This document shows, piece after piece, positions 35,686 to 43,640 of a DNA stretch of 64,000 bases. Position numbers and translations under genes: made by a program. The first letter of the stretch is position 1. Each line of letters begins with the position of its first letter. The notes under the pieces were generated by a model. The model was not told the DNA's origin. It saw nothing but the letters and a program-made list of their open reading frames with translations, and did no database searches. Source of the stretch: an uncultured Bacteroides sp. (lineage in GTDB: Bacteria; Bacteroidota; Bacteroidia; Bacteroidales; Bacteroidaceae); NCBI RefSeq assembly GCF_963678845.1, contig NZ_OY787464.1, positions 434,001 to 498,000 of the forward strand. Direction: 5' to 3'.

Positions 35686-37047
35686 TTATGCATTTTGGTT
35701 TACTCTGTTGGCCGGAGACACAGAAGCTTCAGCTTCAACCACAGGGCGGTAAAGCCCCACATTGGTTTTACTCCCGGGATAATTGGCACGTATATATTCC
35801 TGAAGTGGTTTACAAAGCATCATATCCGGAATAGCTGTTTCACTTGCATTATATACTTTGAGAGAGTAAAGTTTTTCAGATCCGGAAGAAAGTTTGTTCT
35901 CTAAAATCAAATTACTCAATACCGGATCAAGACCGAAACCACTTGTTGCGGCAGCATCCGCTTTGTTGGCAATTCCAATCTGCGAATCTATATATTCCTT
36001 AATCTTCTTATCAATCGGAGTAATAGTCCATCCGGTAAAGTCATTAGCTTCAGAACTCCAGTACTTAGTTGTATGCATGTATTTACCTACATTTTCTTTC
36101 CCTGTTACTCCAGCAGCATACTTTTCCATGGCTTCATCTTTATAATCCTCAAGCATCTTGGAATTATAAGCTGTACCTCTCTTTTTGCATACTTCTTTAA
36201 TTCTTGCTTCTGCCTGATCCCAATATTCCTGAGGACTCTCAATATGCAGACTCAAGGCAGATGCATTGGCATTGTATGCAGCTAGCAATGGCGCAATAGT
36301 TCCAGCGATCTCAATCCATGGAAACGCACCAAGAAAACGCGGAGTACTCATGAAGTCTTTGCAAAACGAATAGACGTTATAGTACTTTACAGCAACCGGA
36401 TATCGGAAAGGATCTGTTGGGTCAAAAATAGGATACTTAGTCATTTTATCAGGATCCGGAAAAGGCCAATCGCCTACATATACATTTTGCGGATCATCGT
36501 GATTGGTATCCGGATATTCAAGGCGACATTTCTGATAAGGGAGATGCTGCAGTTTAAGCACTTTACCGGATGCACCAATGCGAGGGCCTCTGTTTCGGAT
36601 AAACTTCACAAAGAAACCTTGCATGTGGGTAAGATCTACCAGGCAACGAAAAAGAAATTCTCTATAGTCCCACGCTTCCAGATCTGTTTTTATTTTTTCG
36701 TCCAGAATCCACTTTCTATAAAACTTATTATTCTGTTCGTCAATGGCATCTTCAAAGAACCGTGGACCTTCTCCCCATTGCAAACCTTGAATTTTACCCA
36801 TTATACCTTCACCGGCATAAAAGTTATCCAGTAACCGCTGAACTGTTCCGGGGAGATCATTATTAGCCCCCATGGGTACAATGTCCACGCCTGCCACTCT
36901 TACTTTCTTAGTCATCCAACTATCCGGACGACTGAAATTTACTGAAGAAGGAGTCCATCCCTTTCCAATGCCACCAATGGAGAAAGAAAAAAGCTTTCCC
37001 TCTCCGGTATCTATCATTCCAAAATTACCTGTTCTACGTATTTCCAT
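35686..37047 (-). CDS. Portal protein
   Basis: This 453-aa protein has the look of a siphovirus portal. It has a WTPSSVNFSRPDSWMTKKVR start, a wing region with MGANNDLPGTVQRLLDN (about 58-75), and a stem/crown region around residues 300-370 (IKEYIDSQIGIANKADA). It is followed by connector genes and preceded by a small gene. It is separated from the terminase by the moron/lysis cassette, whereas most phages have portal directly after terminase. Confidence 0.8.
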   Translation of the reverse strand: MEIRRTGNFGMIDTGEGKLFSFSIGGIGKGWTPSSVNFSRPDSWMTKKVRVAGVDIVPMGANNDLPGTVQRLLDNFYAGEGIMGKIQGLQWGEGPRFFEDAIDEQNNKFYRKWILDEKIKTDLEAWDYREFLFRCLVDLTHMQGFFVKFIRNRGPRIGASGKVLKLQHLPYQKCRLEYPDTNHDDPQNVYVGDWPFPDPDKMTKYPIFDPTDPFRYPVAVKYYNVYSFCKDFMSTPRFLGAFPWIEIAGTIAPLLAAYNANASALSLHIESPQEYWDQAEARIKEVCKKRGTAYNSKMLEDYKDEAMEKYAAGVTGKENVGKYMHTTKYWSSEANDFTGWTITPIDKKIKEYIDSQIGIANKADAAATSGFGLDPVLSNLILENKLSSGSEKLYSLKVYNASETAIPDMMLCKPLQEYIRANYPGSKTNVGLYRPVVEAEASVSPANRVNQNA

Positions 37048-37050
37048 GCT

Positions 37051-37329
37051 CTATATATAAGTTTTCATTCCGTTGAATTCTGTTACAAGTATCTGCCAGC
37101 AGTTTAATGCCTTTCCTGTTTCTGTATCTACCAGAAAAAGCTTGTAACTTGAATTCTCTATTTCTGAATCAGAAGCCTTTTTTCTCAATCTCACCTTCTT
37201 TAACCTAACCAGATCTCCGCCTTTATTCCGCTGACGGTCATACTTGCGAAATGATATCGCAAAGGTTTCATCCGAGGCGGATAATTGCTTCATCTGTTCT
37301 ATGGCTGTATAGAGATTTATCCTTTCCAT
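37051..37329 (-). CDS. Small phage protein upstream of the portal
   Basis: This 92-aa basic protein is not recognised. It overlaps the end of the spanin gene by 13 bases and ends 3 bases before the portal gene, so it is translated as part of that unit. The sequence YDRQRNKGGDLVRLKKVRLR is strongly basic. Confidence 0.6.
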   Translation of the reverse strand: MERINLYTAIEQMKQLSASDETFAISFRKYDRQRNKGGDLVRLKKVRLRKKASDSEIENSSYKLFLVDTETGKALNCWQILVTEFNGMKTYI

Positions 37330-37847
37330 AGTTTCTTAATTACTATAGATATAGCCTTTATAACAGGCCCTCTAAACTGCCAAGCTATTGCAGCACTTAG
37401 CCATATCATTAAAAGAAGCGTCCATGGAAATTCCGTTTTTGTTTTTGTCTTATTCGTTATATCACTAGCAATCTTTATGTCTTTCTTTAATTGCGTTGAT
37501 TGCTTAGCTGTTACCGATTGCTTACTGTTGACTTTCTTATTAACTGTTTTCTCTTCCTTCTTACTATTGCCGGTAAAGCAGATGCTTTTAACCGGCGGTA
37601 ATCCGGTTGATTTATCCACCGGTTTTTCGGTGTCAAACGAATAGATAATGGAGTAGGAATTAGAGTCTGCTTTAATGATAATGGATTCGTATTCCGTGGC
37701 AACCTGGTTACTCTCGACTTGTGTTTGTTGAACACTATCGACCTTAATTTTCTGTCTGGTCTCTTCGCTATGTAAAGTAGTACGGCTAGAACTGCACCCA
37801 GTAAGGAGAATAGCAATACAAAGAATGGCATAAGCATAATTTTTCAT
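37317..37847 (-). CDS. Unimolecular spanin candidate (u-spanin)
   Basis: This 176-aa protein has an N-terminal lipoprotein signal with lipobox LLTGC, a charged linker of about 120 residues that includes NSKKEEKTVNKKVNSKQS, and a C-terminal membrane segment (PWTLLLMIWLSAAIAW). An outer-membrane lipid anchor plus an inner-membrane anchor in one chain is the defining layout of u-spanins such as T1 gp11, which fuse the membranes at lysis. The start at 37847 places the lipobox correctly; the open frame extends further upstream into the preceding gene. It lies 8 bases after a one-membrane-segment coiled-coil protein. Confidence 0.75.
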   Translation of the reverse strand: MKNYAYAILCIAILLTGCSSSRTTLHSEETRQKIKVDSVQQTQVESNQVATEYESIIIKADSNSYSIIYSFDTEKPVDKSTGLPPVKSICFTGNSKKEEKTVNKKVNSKQSVTAKQSTQLKKDIKIASDITNKTKTKTEFPWTLLLMIWLSAAIAWQFRGPVIKAISIVIKKLWKG

Positions 37848-37854
37848 ATTTGAA

Positions 37855-38142
37855 TTATTGAATTGGAGTTCTACGAGTGCAGGCAACAACGCCACAAAGT
37901 TTTGGCTTCATTGCATTAATATCTCTGGAATTGTTATCAACGGTAACCTTTAGTTTTTCTATTTCTTCTTTTAGCTCTTCACGCTCTTTTTTCAGGTCCT
38001 CTACCAATCCCTGATAAATTTCCTGTACCGATTTCATGCTGTCGGCTTCAGCTTGTTTTCTGGCATATCTAATTGTGAAAATCCAGGTTAAACCGCCGGA
38101 GCAAAGAGCCGACATTAAGGTGCTAATAATTGTATCGTTCAT
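37855..38142 (-). CDS. Small membrane-anchored coiled-coil protein of the lysis cluster
   Basis: This 95-aa protein has one N-terminal membrane segment (about residues 4-22, STLMSALCSGGLTWIF) followed by a strongly charged coiled coil (VEDLKKEREELKEEIEKL). The shape fits an accessory holin, or a protein controlling lysis, encoded just before the spanin. The frame is open to 38178, but the ATG at 38142 puts the membrane segment at the N-terminus and is favoured. Unrecognised beyond this. Confidence 0.6.
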   Translation of the reverse strand: MNDTIISTLMSALCSGGLTWIFTIRYARKQAEADSMKSVQEIYQGLVEDLKKEREELKEEIEKLKVTVDNNSRDINAMKPKLCGVVACTRRTPIQ

Positions 38143-38297
38143 ATCTGCTAAAATGTATTTTTGTATTCTTTTCAGCAAAGATGAATATTTACGTATATAA
38201 GGTAAAGGACAGGAAAAACCGTCTATCTTTTAAGTTACATATCAAAATGTTGATGGTTTACCTGCCCTTTATGAGCCTATAAAAAAATATGGTAGGG

Positions 38298-38549
38298 TTA
38301 TATTCTTGTAGATTTTAAGTCTTTAATAAGGTTGTGAAGGTCACGAACCATAAGGAGTCTCTTCATTATGTTTTCCTTATCTTCATCAATAGAAAGCGAA
38401 TTGCAATCTACCAAAATAAAATCAACAACTTCATTCAGAATGTCTATTTGTGTGTCTAGTGCGCCAGGAGTTTGCAATTCACGATGTAGTGCTATTATTC
38501 CAGGAGTTATTGTTACTCCATTTATAATGGGATATTCTTCTTTACTCAT
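38298..38549 (-). CDS. Small helical phage protein
   Basis: This 83-aa acidic protein is not recognised. The ATG at 38549 overlaps the stop of the preceding gene (ATGA). An AGGAGG Shine-Dalgarno sequence lies 6 bases upstream, which is unusual in this window and decides the start over the longer open frame that begins at 38603. Confidence 0.65.
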   Translation of the reverse strand: MSKEEYPIINGVTITPGIIALHRELQTPGALDTQIDILNEVVDFILVDCNSLSIDEDKENIMKRLLMVRDLHNLIKDLKSTRI

Positions 38550-38821
38550 TGTAAGCCTCCTTTCTTGCAGGAATACAAAGAAGTAACAAGCCACAATAAA
38601 CATACAAGCATAACGGTTATAGAAAATGAAGCTGAAATAAGCAGAGATATGAAAGCAAAACAGGAATTGGTGATACGAATGGAGTTAGCAACGCTAACAG
38701 GTTGTTCCAGGACAGAAGATAAGAACTTTGCATAAATCTCTAGTTTAGCAATTACTAAACTTTTGACTCCTAGAATGAAGGAGGGTTGCATCGGTTGGAT
38801 GCTGATTGTTTGTTTTTTCAT
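38546..38821 (-). CDS. Small membrane protein
   Basis: This 91-aa protein has a C-terminal hydrophobic segment (ISASFSITVMLVCLLWLVTS) and ends with a short Cys-Lys tail. The start at 38821 follows a conserved-looking leader, CGCAAAAACATCACCATT. The longer frame from 38869 would translate a large hairpin. It is coupled to the next gene. A role in lysis or superinfection exclusion is possible but has no sequence support. Confidence 0.5.
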   Translation of the reverse strand: MKKQTISIQPMQPSFILGVKSLVIAKLEIYAKFLSSVLEQPVSVANSIRITNSCFAFISLLISASFSITVMLVCLLWLVTSLYSCKKGGLQ

Positions 38822-38896
38822 AATGGTGATGTTTTTGCGTTTTGGCAGAAAAAAAAGAACGGCTGCCATTTCCCGTTCGCAAAAACATCACCATTA
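38821..38896. repeat. 19-bp inverted repeat in a gene leader
   Basis: TAATGGTGATGTTTTTGCG (38821-38839) is the exact complement of 38878-38896. Inside lies TGGCAG/CTGCCA, giving a long nested hairpin directly before the ATG at 38821. It would hide or expose the start region of that gene. Confidence 0.7.
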
Positions 38897-39093
38897 ATCA
38901 TGCCGGAGCAAAATAATAGCTGGGAAAGACAGCCGCCATTTCTTTGTTATTAAGAAACGTCTACTTACTATATTTTTATATATCATTTTCGTGAGTTCAC
39001 GAAAATGATCTCGTATGGGCATAAAAAAAGCCCAACTTTCGTATTGAGCATATCCGTTGCTCGCGGCATCGATCACGATGGTAATGTTTTTGC
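38894..39093 (-). promoter_or_regulatory. Structured leader region with palindrome and repeated AAAAACATnACCAT element
   Basis: A minus-strand GCAAAAACATTACCAT (about 39078-39093) repeats the GCAAAAACATCACCAT leader at 38822-38837 or its complement arm. Between them are a GGGC-T7-AT-GCCC hairpin (around 39018-39033) and a perfect 28-base palindrome at 38982-39009 with arms ATCATTTTCGTGA. An uninterrupted 60-codon frame (38894-39076) covers the region but shows no protein-like features, so I treat it as leader RNA. Confidence 0.4.
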
Positions 39094-39160
39094 TTCTGCA
39101 AATATGAATATAATATTTGGAATAGCAAAAAGAAAGTGAAATTATTTTTAGAATTTAATT

Positions 39161-39766
39161 TTACCAATTATCTTCTTTCTCAGATGGATCTACAGTTATC
39201 ATGGTTTTATTAAGGCTTTGAATAATTGTAATCTCTGTATTTCTCTTTATAGTTATTAATATCAATCTGTTTTTTTTATTCTCACAATCACATCCTTTGA
39301 AATAGGTTTCAAATGGCTGTTTTATAATTTTCGGAATAAATCCGTCACTAAGACCTTGAAAAATAAAATCAGATATTTCGTAACGATACCTACCATCTTT
39401 TGCTTGTATTGTTATTGTACAAAAAAAATAGTGTCCTCTATTTGAAATTACTCCCGAACCTTTAAGAATCAATTTATGAGCCTCTTTGTTTTCCATCTGA
39501 ATGACTTTTTGAGAATTCACAAAAGTTTTAGCCACCCAAGAACGAGCTCGAATATATAATTTATCTGCAGATACATCTTTCACCGGGACTATTTCAGAAT
39601 AATAAACTTTGCCTTTTACAACAGGGAGTAATCCGCACAAAGAATCACCAGATAGCTTATCCTTATTTAATGTTGTATCAACTTTATTAAACCCTGAATA
39701 AATATTTGTCTGCGCCATGACGGGTAGGCTCATAACAAGCAATAACAATAACAATACTTTTTTCAT
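39161..39766 (-). CDS. Secreted DUF4468-like protein (moron)
   Basis: This 201-aa protein has a cleavable signal peptide (KKVLLLLLLVMSLPVMAQ) and a domain like DUF4468, seen in DKLYIRARSWVAKTFV, VIQMENKEAHKLILKGSG and DGRYRYEISDF. DUF4468 proteins are common secreted proteins of Bacteroidetes with a TBP-like fold and unknown role. In this prophage it lies behind membrane genes in a cassette that interrupts the normal terminase-portal order, so it may be expressed in lysogens and alter the host envelope. Its start overlaps a 29-aa membrane peptide gene by 4 bases. Confidence 0.8.
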   Translation of the reverse strand: MKKVLLLLLLVMSLPVMAQTNIYSGFNKVDTTLNKDKLSGDSLCGLLPVVKGKVYYSEIVPVKDVSADKLYIRARSWVAKTFVNSQKVIQMENKEAHKLILKGSGVISNRGHYFFCTITIQAKDGRYRYEISDFIFQGLSDGFIPKIIKQPFETYFKGCDCENKKNRLILITIKRNTEITIIQSLNKTMITVDPSEKEDNW

Positions 39767-39852
39767 TTTATATATTTTAAAATAAGTGAAATGACAATAA
39801 TAACAGGAACTATAATCATTGCCAGATATAAATCTCTTTTATATCTATTCAT
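39763..39852 (-). CDS. 29-aa membrane peptide
   Basis: A short frame encodes a basic N-terminus (MNRYKRDLY) and one hydrophobic helix (LAMIIVPVIIVISLIL). Its stop overlaps the ATG of the DUF4468-like gene (ATGA), which suggests translational coupling. It may be a small toxin-like or regulatory peptide; no family is recognised. Confidence 0.5.
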   Translation of the reverse strand: MNRYKRDLYLAMIIVPVIIVISLILKYIK

Positions 39853-39947
39853 TTTTTAAAACTATTAGAATGGTTGAAATTCCCTTGTACAAAATAATAC
39901 ATTGTTTTGTACAAGGGAATAAAAATAAAACTTATAAGAATATTTAT

Positions 39948-40478
39948 CTACATTTTCAATAAAGCTTTTCCTAAATTATAAATATTAACAGTAACATCTT
40001 TTATAATTCTAATGGAAAAAACCAATAGAAACATTATAATAATGAATAATGATCCATTTATTACATCCTCATTAATATAACTTGGAGATTTAATATTAAG
40101 ACTTATTATAAATGAAGATGTCACATTTACAAATACACCAATAACCATTACAAATATAGCTATAGCAAACGAAGCATTAATTTGAGTAAAAAGATATGTA
40201 CCACCCATATTTTTTATTTCTTTCATAAAGTTCGTTGCATACAAAGTTAAAAGTATAGCATATCCTGCCAACAGTAAGGATAGCATTATTGGTACAATTT
40301 GGAGAGATAAGTTTACTATTGAGGATAATGCCTTATACAAATCAATTTTTAGCCATAACATTATAACCAATAAAATGATAGAAAAAATTAAAGGTATAAT
40401 AGAATCTTCTACTATACTACTCCAAGAATAATCTCGCAGTGCTGCAGGCCACCCAAAGTCTTTTTTCTCTTTAACCAT
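39948..40478 (-). CDS. Multi-spanning membrane protein of the moron cassette
   Basis: This 176-aa protein has about four membrane segments: near 27-45 (IPLIFSIILLVIMLWL), 57-77 (LQIVPIMLSLLLAGYAILL), 103-125 and 143-162. It follows the 293-aa gene by 6 bases and is surely co-expressed with it. A soluble protein paired with a small multi-spanning protein in a prophage accessory cassette resembles two-gene abortive-infection or exclusion systems. This role is inference; the family is not recognised. Confidence 0.65.
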   Translation of the reverse strand: MVKEKKDFGWPAALRDYSWSSIVEDSIIPLIFSIILLVIMLWLKIDLYKALSSIVNLSLQIVPIMLSLLLAGYAILLTLYATNFMKEIKNMGGTYLFTQINASFAIAIFVMVIGVFVNVTSSFIISLNIKSPSYINEDVINGSLFIIIMFLLVFSIRIIKDVTVNIYNLGKALLKM

Positions 40479-40484
40479 AAATGC

Positions 40485-41366
40485 TTAATTTCCACCAAAT
40501 ATACTATTTATTTTTGAATATAGTTCTCCTAAAAATGTATTTTGCCTACTTTTACATTCAATTATCATTGGATACTGTGCTGTATCAATTTTTACAGGTC
40601 TTTTTGCTTCTCCTTCAAGAATAGAAGCTTTAATAGTCCCATTACTTTGTGATACTTTAACAATAGCTTCTACCAATCCATCCTCTGTTACATTTAATGA
40701 CTGGTCTTTAGAACTAATCATATTCATTGCTACTTTGCTAGCATCAGATTCTCTAATTTTCTTATCAAATAATTCAGTAAATCCATCGCTAAAATCTTTA
40801 TTACTGAAAGTTACATCTGCTTGCAAAGAAAATATTTTTGTTGCCTTTAAAATCCTTTCAATAATATCAGATGATTTTACGATATAAACATCCACCATAT
40901 CTTCGCCTTCTGTAGATAAAAAAGCTTCACTAAAATATTTTTCTACTTGATTTGAAGTAATTTCAGCATTAGTTCTAAAAACTAATCTATGAAATTTTGG
41001 AAAAAAAGAAAAATCCATTTTTCTAACGTTTGCAACTACATCTGGATCTAAAGTAATCTCAACTAATTCTTTTTTTCTACGATTATAAAATGCCTCCGGA
41101 TCCAGAATATCATATGTACTCAATTTCCCCATCATTATTTTAGGTACCTCTGGTTCTTCTAGTATTTCTGTACTAACCAATGATTCTAGGCTTATATACT
41201 TATTCCCTTGTAATTTAATAAGAGGATCTTTTTCTTTTAGAGTATTCAGTAGTTCCACATATCTAGAAGGCTTTTGAACTTGTCTAGATTTAATATTAAG
41301 TACAAACATTCTGCCACCTACTAACTTTTCAGTTTTAATTTTACCTTTTCTTTTTTTATTTTCCAT
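40485..41366 (-). CDS. Soluble partner of the moron membrane protein (possibly DUF4747-like)
   Basis: This 293-aa protein begins with a basic stretch and continues with mixed alpha/beta segments such as RMFVLNIKSRQVQKPSRYVE, EITLDPDVVANVRKMDF and MIIECKSRQNTFLGELY. The size and N-terminus recall DUF4747, but I could not confirm this. It is the first gene of an accessory operon with its own promoter (41401-41408), set between two terminators' worth of non-coding DNA and the lysis genes. Its base composition is more AT-rich than the adjacent terminase gene, consistent with separate acquisition. It may sense phage infection and act through the membrane partner. Confidence 0.6.
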   Translation of the reverse strand: MENKKRKGKIKTEKLVGGRMFVLNIKSRQVQKPSRYVELLNTLKEKDPLIKLQGNKYISLESLVSTEILEEPEVPKIMMGKLSTYDILDPEAFYNRRKKELVEITLDPDVVANVRKMDFSFFPKFHRLVFRTNAEITSNQVEKYFSEAFLSTEGEDMVDVYIVKSSDIIERILKATKIFSLQADVTFSNKDFSDGFTELFDKKIRESDASKVAMNMISSKDQSLNVTEDGLVEAIVKVSQSNGTIKASILEGEAKRPVKIDTAQYPMIIECKSRQNTFLGELYSKINSIFGGN

Positions 41367-41400
41367 AGTTATTTATCTAAAAATTAACAATTATTTGGTG

Positions 41401-41408
41401 CAAATGTA
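41401..41408 (-). promoter_or_regulatory. -7 box of the moron operon
   Basis: On the minus strand TACATTTG matches TAnnTTTG, 35 bases before the ATG at 41366. No ideal -33 element is present. It separates this cassette from the late operon, which ends at the terminator 41878-41910. Confidence 0.55.
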
Positions 41409-41553
41409 ATTATTATAATAAAGAACGGCACTATTTAGTGCAATAAAATGTACTTGTTAGTGTAAAAAGTTACACTATTATCGGAACAACTATATTTTAT
41501 ACATAATTCTATTTCTATATTCAACAAAAATGGAAAGTAAAAACCAAAAAAAA

Positions 41554-41611
41554 CTGCAAAAAGTTATAGGCAACCTATCAAATATATATATGTAAAATAC
41601 GCTTTTTGCAG
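41554..41611. repeat. 10-bp inverted repeat with inner hairpin
   Basis: CTGCAAAAAG (41554-41563) and CTTTTTGCAG (41602-41611) are complementary and enclose a small ATAGG/CCTAT hairpin. It is in the gap between the moron promoter and the terminase terminator. Confidence 0.45.
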
Positions 41612-41739
41612 AATTGCCACATTATTGCCATCATTTTAGCTCATTAATTTATAAGAAAATGCAGTTTTTAGCATTAAATTTTGGTCTACATACACATAAA
41701 GCGCTGATAATTAACAAATAAACACATTCAGGCAACCAA

Positions 41740-41870
41740 TCTTAATTCTTGCTCTCTCTAAGCAGAACGCACCGCTCAGAAGCCGTATCGCAATTGCCTC
41801 GTTTTTCGATAGGTGAAATATGACATTCCGTGCGGGCCGACGGCTCCAAGAATCAACATCCGCGTGCGAA
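41740..41870 (-). ncRNA. Candidate non-coding RNA or repeated element
   Basis: Within a 510-base gene-free gap (41367-41877), this stretch is clearly richer in G+C than its AT-rich surroundings and has no complete coding frame. The minus strand reads like a short, highly conserved Bacteroides sequence that I remember being annotated as a tiny protein. Here the frame is broken by one extra G near its start (CTTGGAGCC), so nucleotide and not protein conservation is suggested. This rests partly on memory. Confidence 0.35.
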
Positions 41871-41877
41871 AATGGAA

Positions 41878-41910
41878 CAAAAAAGGCCAACCCTGCAATG
41901 GATTGACCTT
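41878..41910 (-). terminator. Intrinsic terminator after the terminase gene
   Basis: On the minus strand AAGGTCAA (41910-41903) pairs with TTGGCCTT (41890-41883) with one wobble, followed by a run of T. It lies 23 bases after the terminase stop codon and ends the head operon. Confidence 0.8.
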
Positions 41911-41933
41911 AATAGTACATAGTTGCTTATTGA

Positions 41934-43640
41934 TTAGCTATCGAAGCCAGGCACATAAGGAGCAGCACCGGCTTTGTTCTTGCCTTTGATACAGCATCGG
42001 TATTGCTTACGCATCATCAGGTACTTGAATGCATCACTGAAGTTAGTAGATAACATAGGCAATTGCTTTGGCTTAAGCTTCTCACTCTTCTTAACCTTGA
42101 ATACTATCTTCTGCTTACCCTTATACTTGATGCCTGCAGGTGCTTTCTCTATACTGGATGTCATCTCTTTACAGTTGATAGTATCGACTAAGAGGGTAGG
42201 CAATGCTTTGTTATCACCATTCATTAGTTCCTGCATGAAGTCATACTCCTCTGCCTGCCCAATGTTTGCCTGCTTCCTACTCATCAGGTTCACTATCCAT
42301 CCGGTGCGATTGCCATCTACATCTATTTCAATTGCTTCCTTGATCTTACGGGCATAGTCTTCATTCTGTGCCTCAAAGTTATTGGCTGCCCTATCATAAT
42401 AGAGATTGAGTTCCTTATCCTCATGGTTAAGGAAGAAGCCAATAAACTGATCAGCAATCTCACGAAACCATTTGGGTGGTAGTTCAAAGAAGTTCTTATG
42501 CACACGATAGTAAGCCCCATCTTCCTGACCAATCACCAAAGACAATTGATTACCAAAGTCCATCCCGGCATCAATAGGTTGATCATGTCTAAGGAACCTT
42601 AGATCACGTGAGTTAACAGCCGGCTCACCGCTATACGTTCCATCTGTATACTTATGTTGCTCACCAAATGCAACATAGAAACGAATATCTCGCCTTAGTC
42701 CAGGACGCATACCAATAACGGATTTCTTGAATTCATGCAACTCAAGCGTACCGTTGAACAACCGCTTCACATAATCCGGAGTCAGGATATCAATGTTGGC
42801 GAAAGAAGAAGCATTCAGAAAGAACGTTTGCCCTTTTCGCATTTTATGTAATCCATTCTCATAATAGGATATCTTTTTATTAATGCGAGTAATCTTATCT
42901 GTGTCCGGATTATCTTTTGATTGTTCCCGGATAAGTTTTATTCGCTGATCATTGAGCTCAGAAGCAGCACGAACAATCATCATTATTCTTTCCGGATCCA
43001 TAAGAGCAGCATAACGAAAGAACCAATCGAATTCACCCTCATTGATATCAGGCATATCGGTTGTGATAGTAAGTCCCATAAACAGATGGCTAAATCCATA
43101 GCGTATGGCATCACCACGGAGGATAGGCATTGCCCGGTTTACTTTCTTATCAGGATCATACTTGGCTTCATCATAGAATAGATGAACAACAGATTTACCA
43201 GCAAGCAGTGAAGGGTGGTCCAACGATCCAAGAAAGATCACGGTACCGTTCCAAAAGAAAATAGTATGAGTAAAATCATCTACAATAACAGAACATTTCT
43301 TTCTCCAGCTTTTTGGCGGGCGTTTGCAGCTTACATAATGAATATCCTCATACAGCCCCATAAGCTCCCAGCCTTTCTTAACAGCTGGCATAATGTTGTC
43401 ATTAAGATTGCTGTAAGTATTAGCAGCAAAGGCAAGAGGGCAACCCGGCATATCATACACGCAATCGGCAGAACGGCGTGCCTGGATGATTGTACTCTTG
43501 GCCAGACCACGCCCACCAATTAACGTAAGGTTAGTTGTATCAACCCAATCAGTCAGTACTTTGATTATATGGGAAAAGCGTACATCAACATCAGAAGTAT
43601 CAATTTTCAGATTCTTCTGTTGAGAATTCTTGGATGTCAT
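41934..43640 (-). CDS. terL: Terminase large subunit
   Basis: This 568-aa packaging motor has an ATPase domain with Walker A GGRGLAKST (42-50) and Walker B VVHLFYDE (151-158). A C-terminal nuclease domain begins around DAGMDFGNQLSLVIG (about residue 363) and contains further acidic residues. Length is usual for the family. It overlaps the preceding gene by 41 bases in another frame. A terminator follows directly, so the head-gene transcript ends here and the portal is transcribed separately or by read-through. Confidence 0.92.
   Translation of the reverse strand: MTSKNSQQKNLKIDTSDVDVRFSHIIKVLTDWVDTTNLTLIGGRGLAKSTIIQARRSADCVYDMPGCPLAFAANTYSNLNDNIMPAVKKGWELMGLYEDIHYVSCKRPPKSWRKKCSVIVDDFTHTIFFWNGTVIFLGSLDHPSLLAGKSVVHLFYDEAKYDPDKKVNRAMPILRGDAIRYGFSHLFMGLTITTDMPDINEGEFDWFFRYAALMDPERIMMIVRAASELNDQRIKLIREQSKDNPDTDKITRINKKISYYENGLHKMRKGQTFFLNASSFANIDILTPDYVKRLFNGTLELHEFKKSVIGMRPGLRRDIRFYVAFGEQHKYTDGTYSGEPAVNSRDLRFLRHDQPIDAGMDFGNQLSLVIGQEDGAYYRVHKNFFELPPKWFREIADQFIGFFLNHEDKELNLYYDRAANNFEAQNEDYARKIKEAIEIDVDGNRTGWIVNLMSRKQANIGQAEEYDFMQELMNGDNKALPTLLVDTINCKEMTSSIEKAPAGIKYKGKQKIVFKVKKSEKLKPKQLPMLSTNFSDAFKYLMMRKQYRCCIKGKNKAGAAPYVPGFDS

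Noticed and set aside
38894..39076. 60-codon minus-strand frame in the leader region
   Set aside because: It runs through a palindrome and a terminator-like hairpin and shows no protein-like pattern; treated as structured leader instead.
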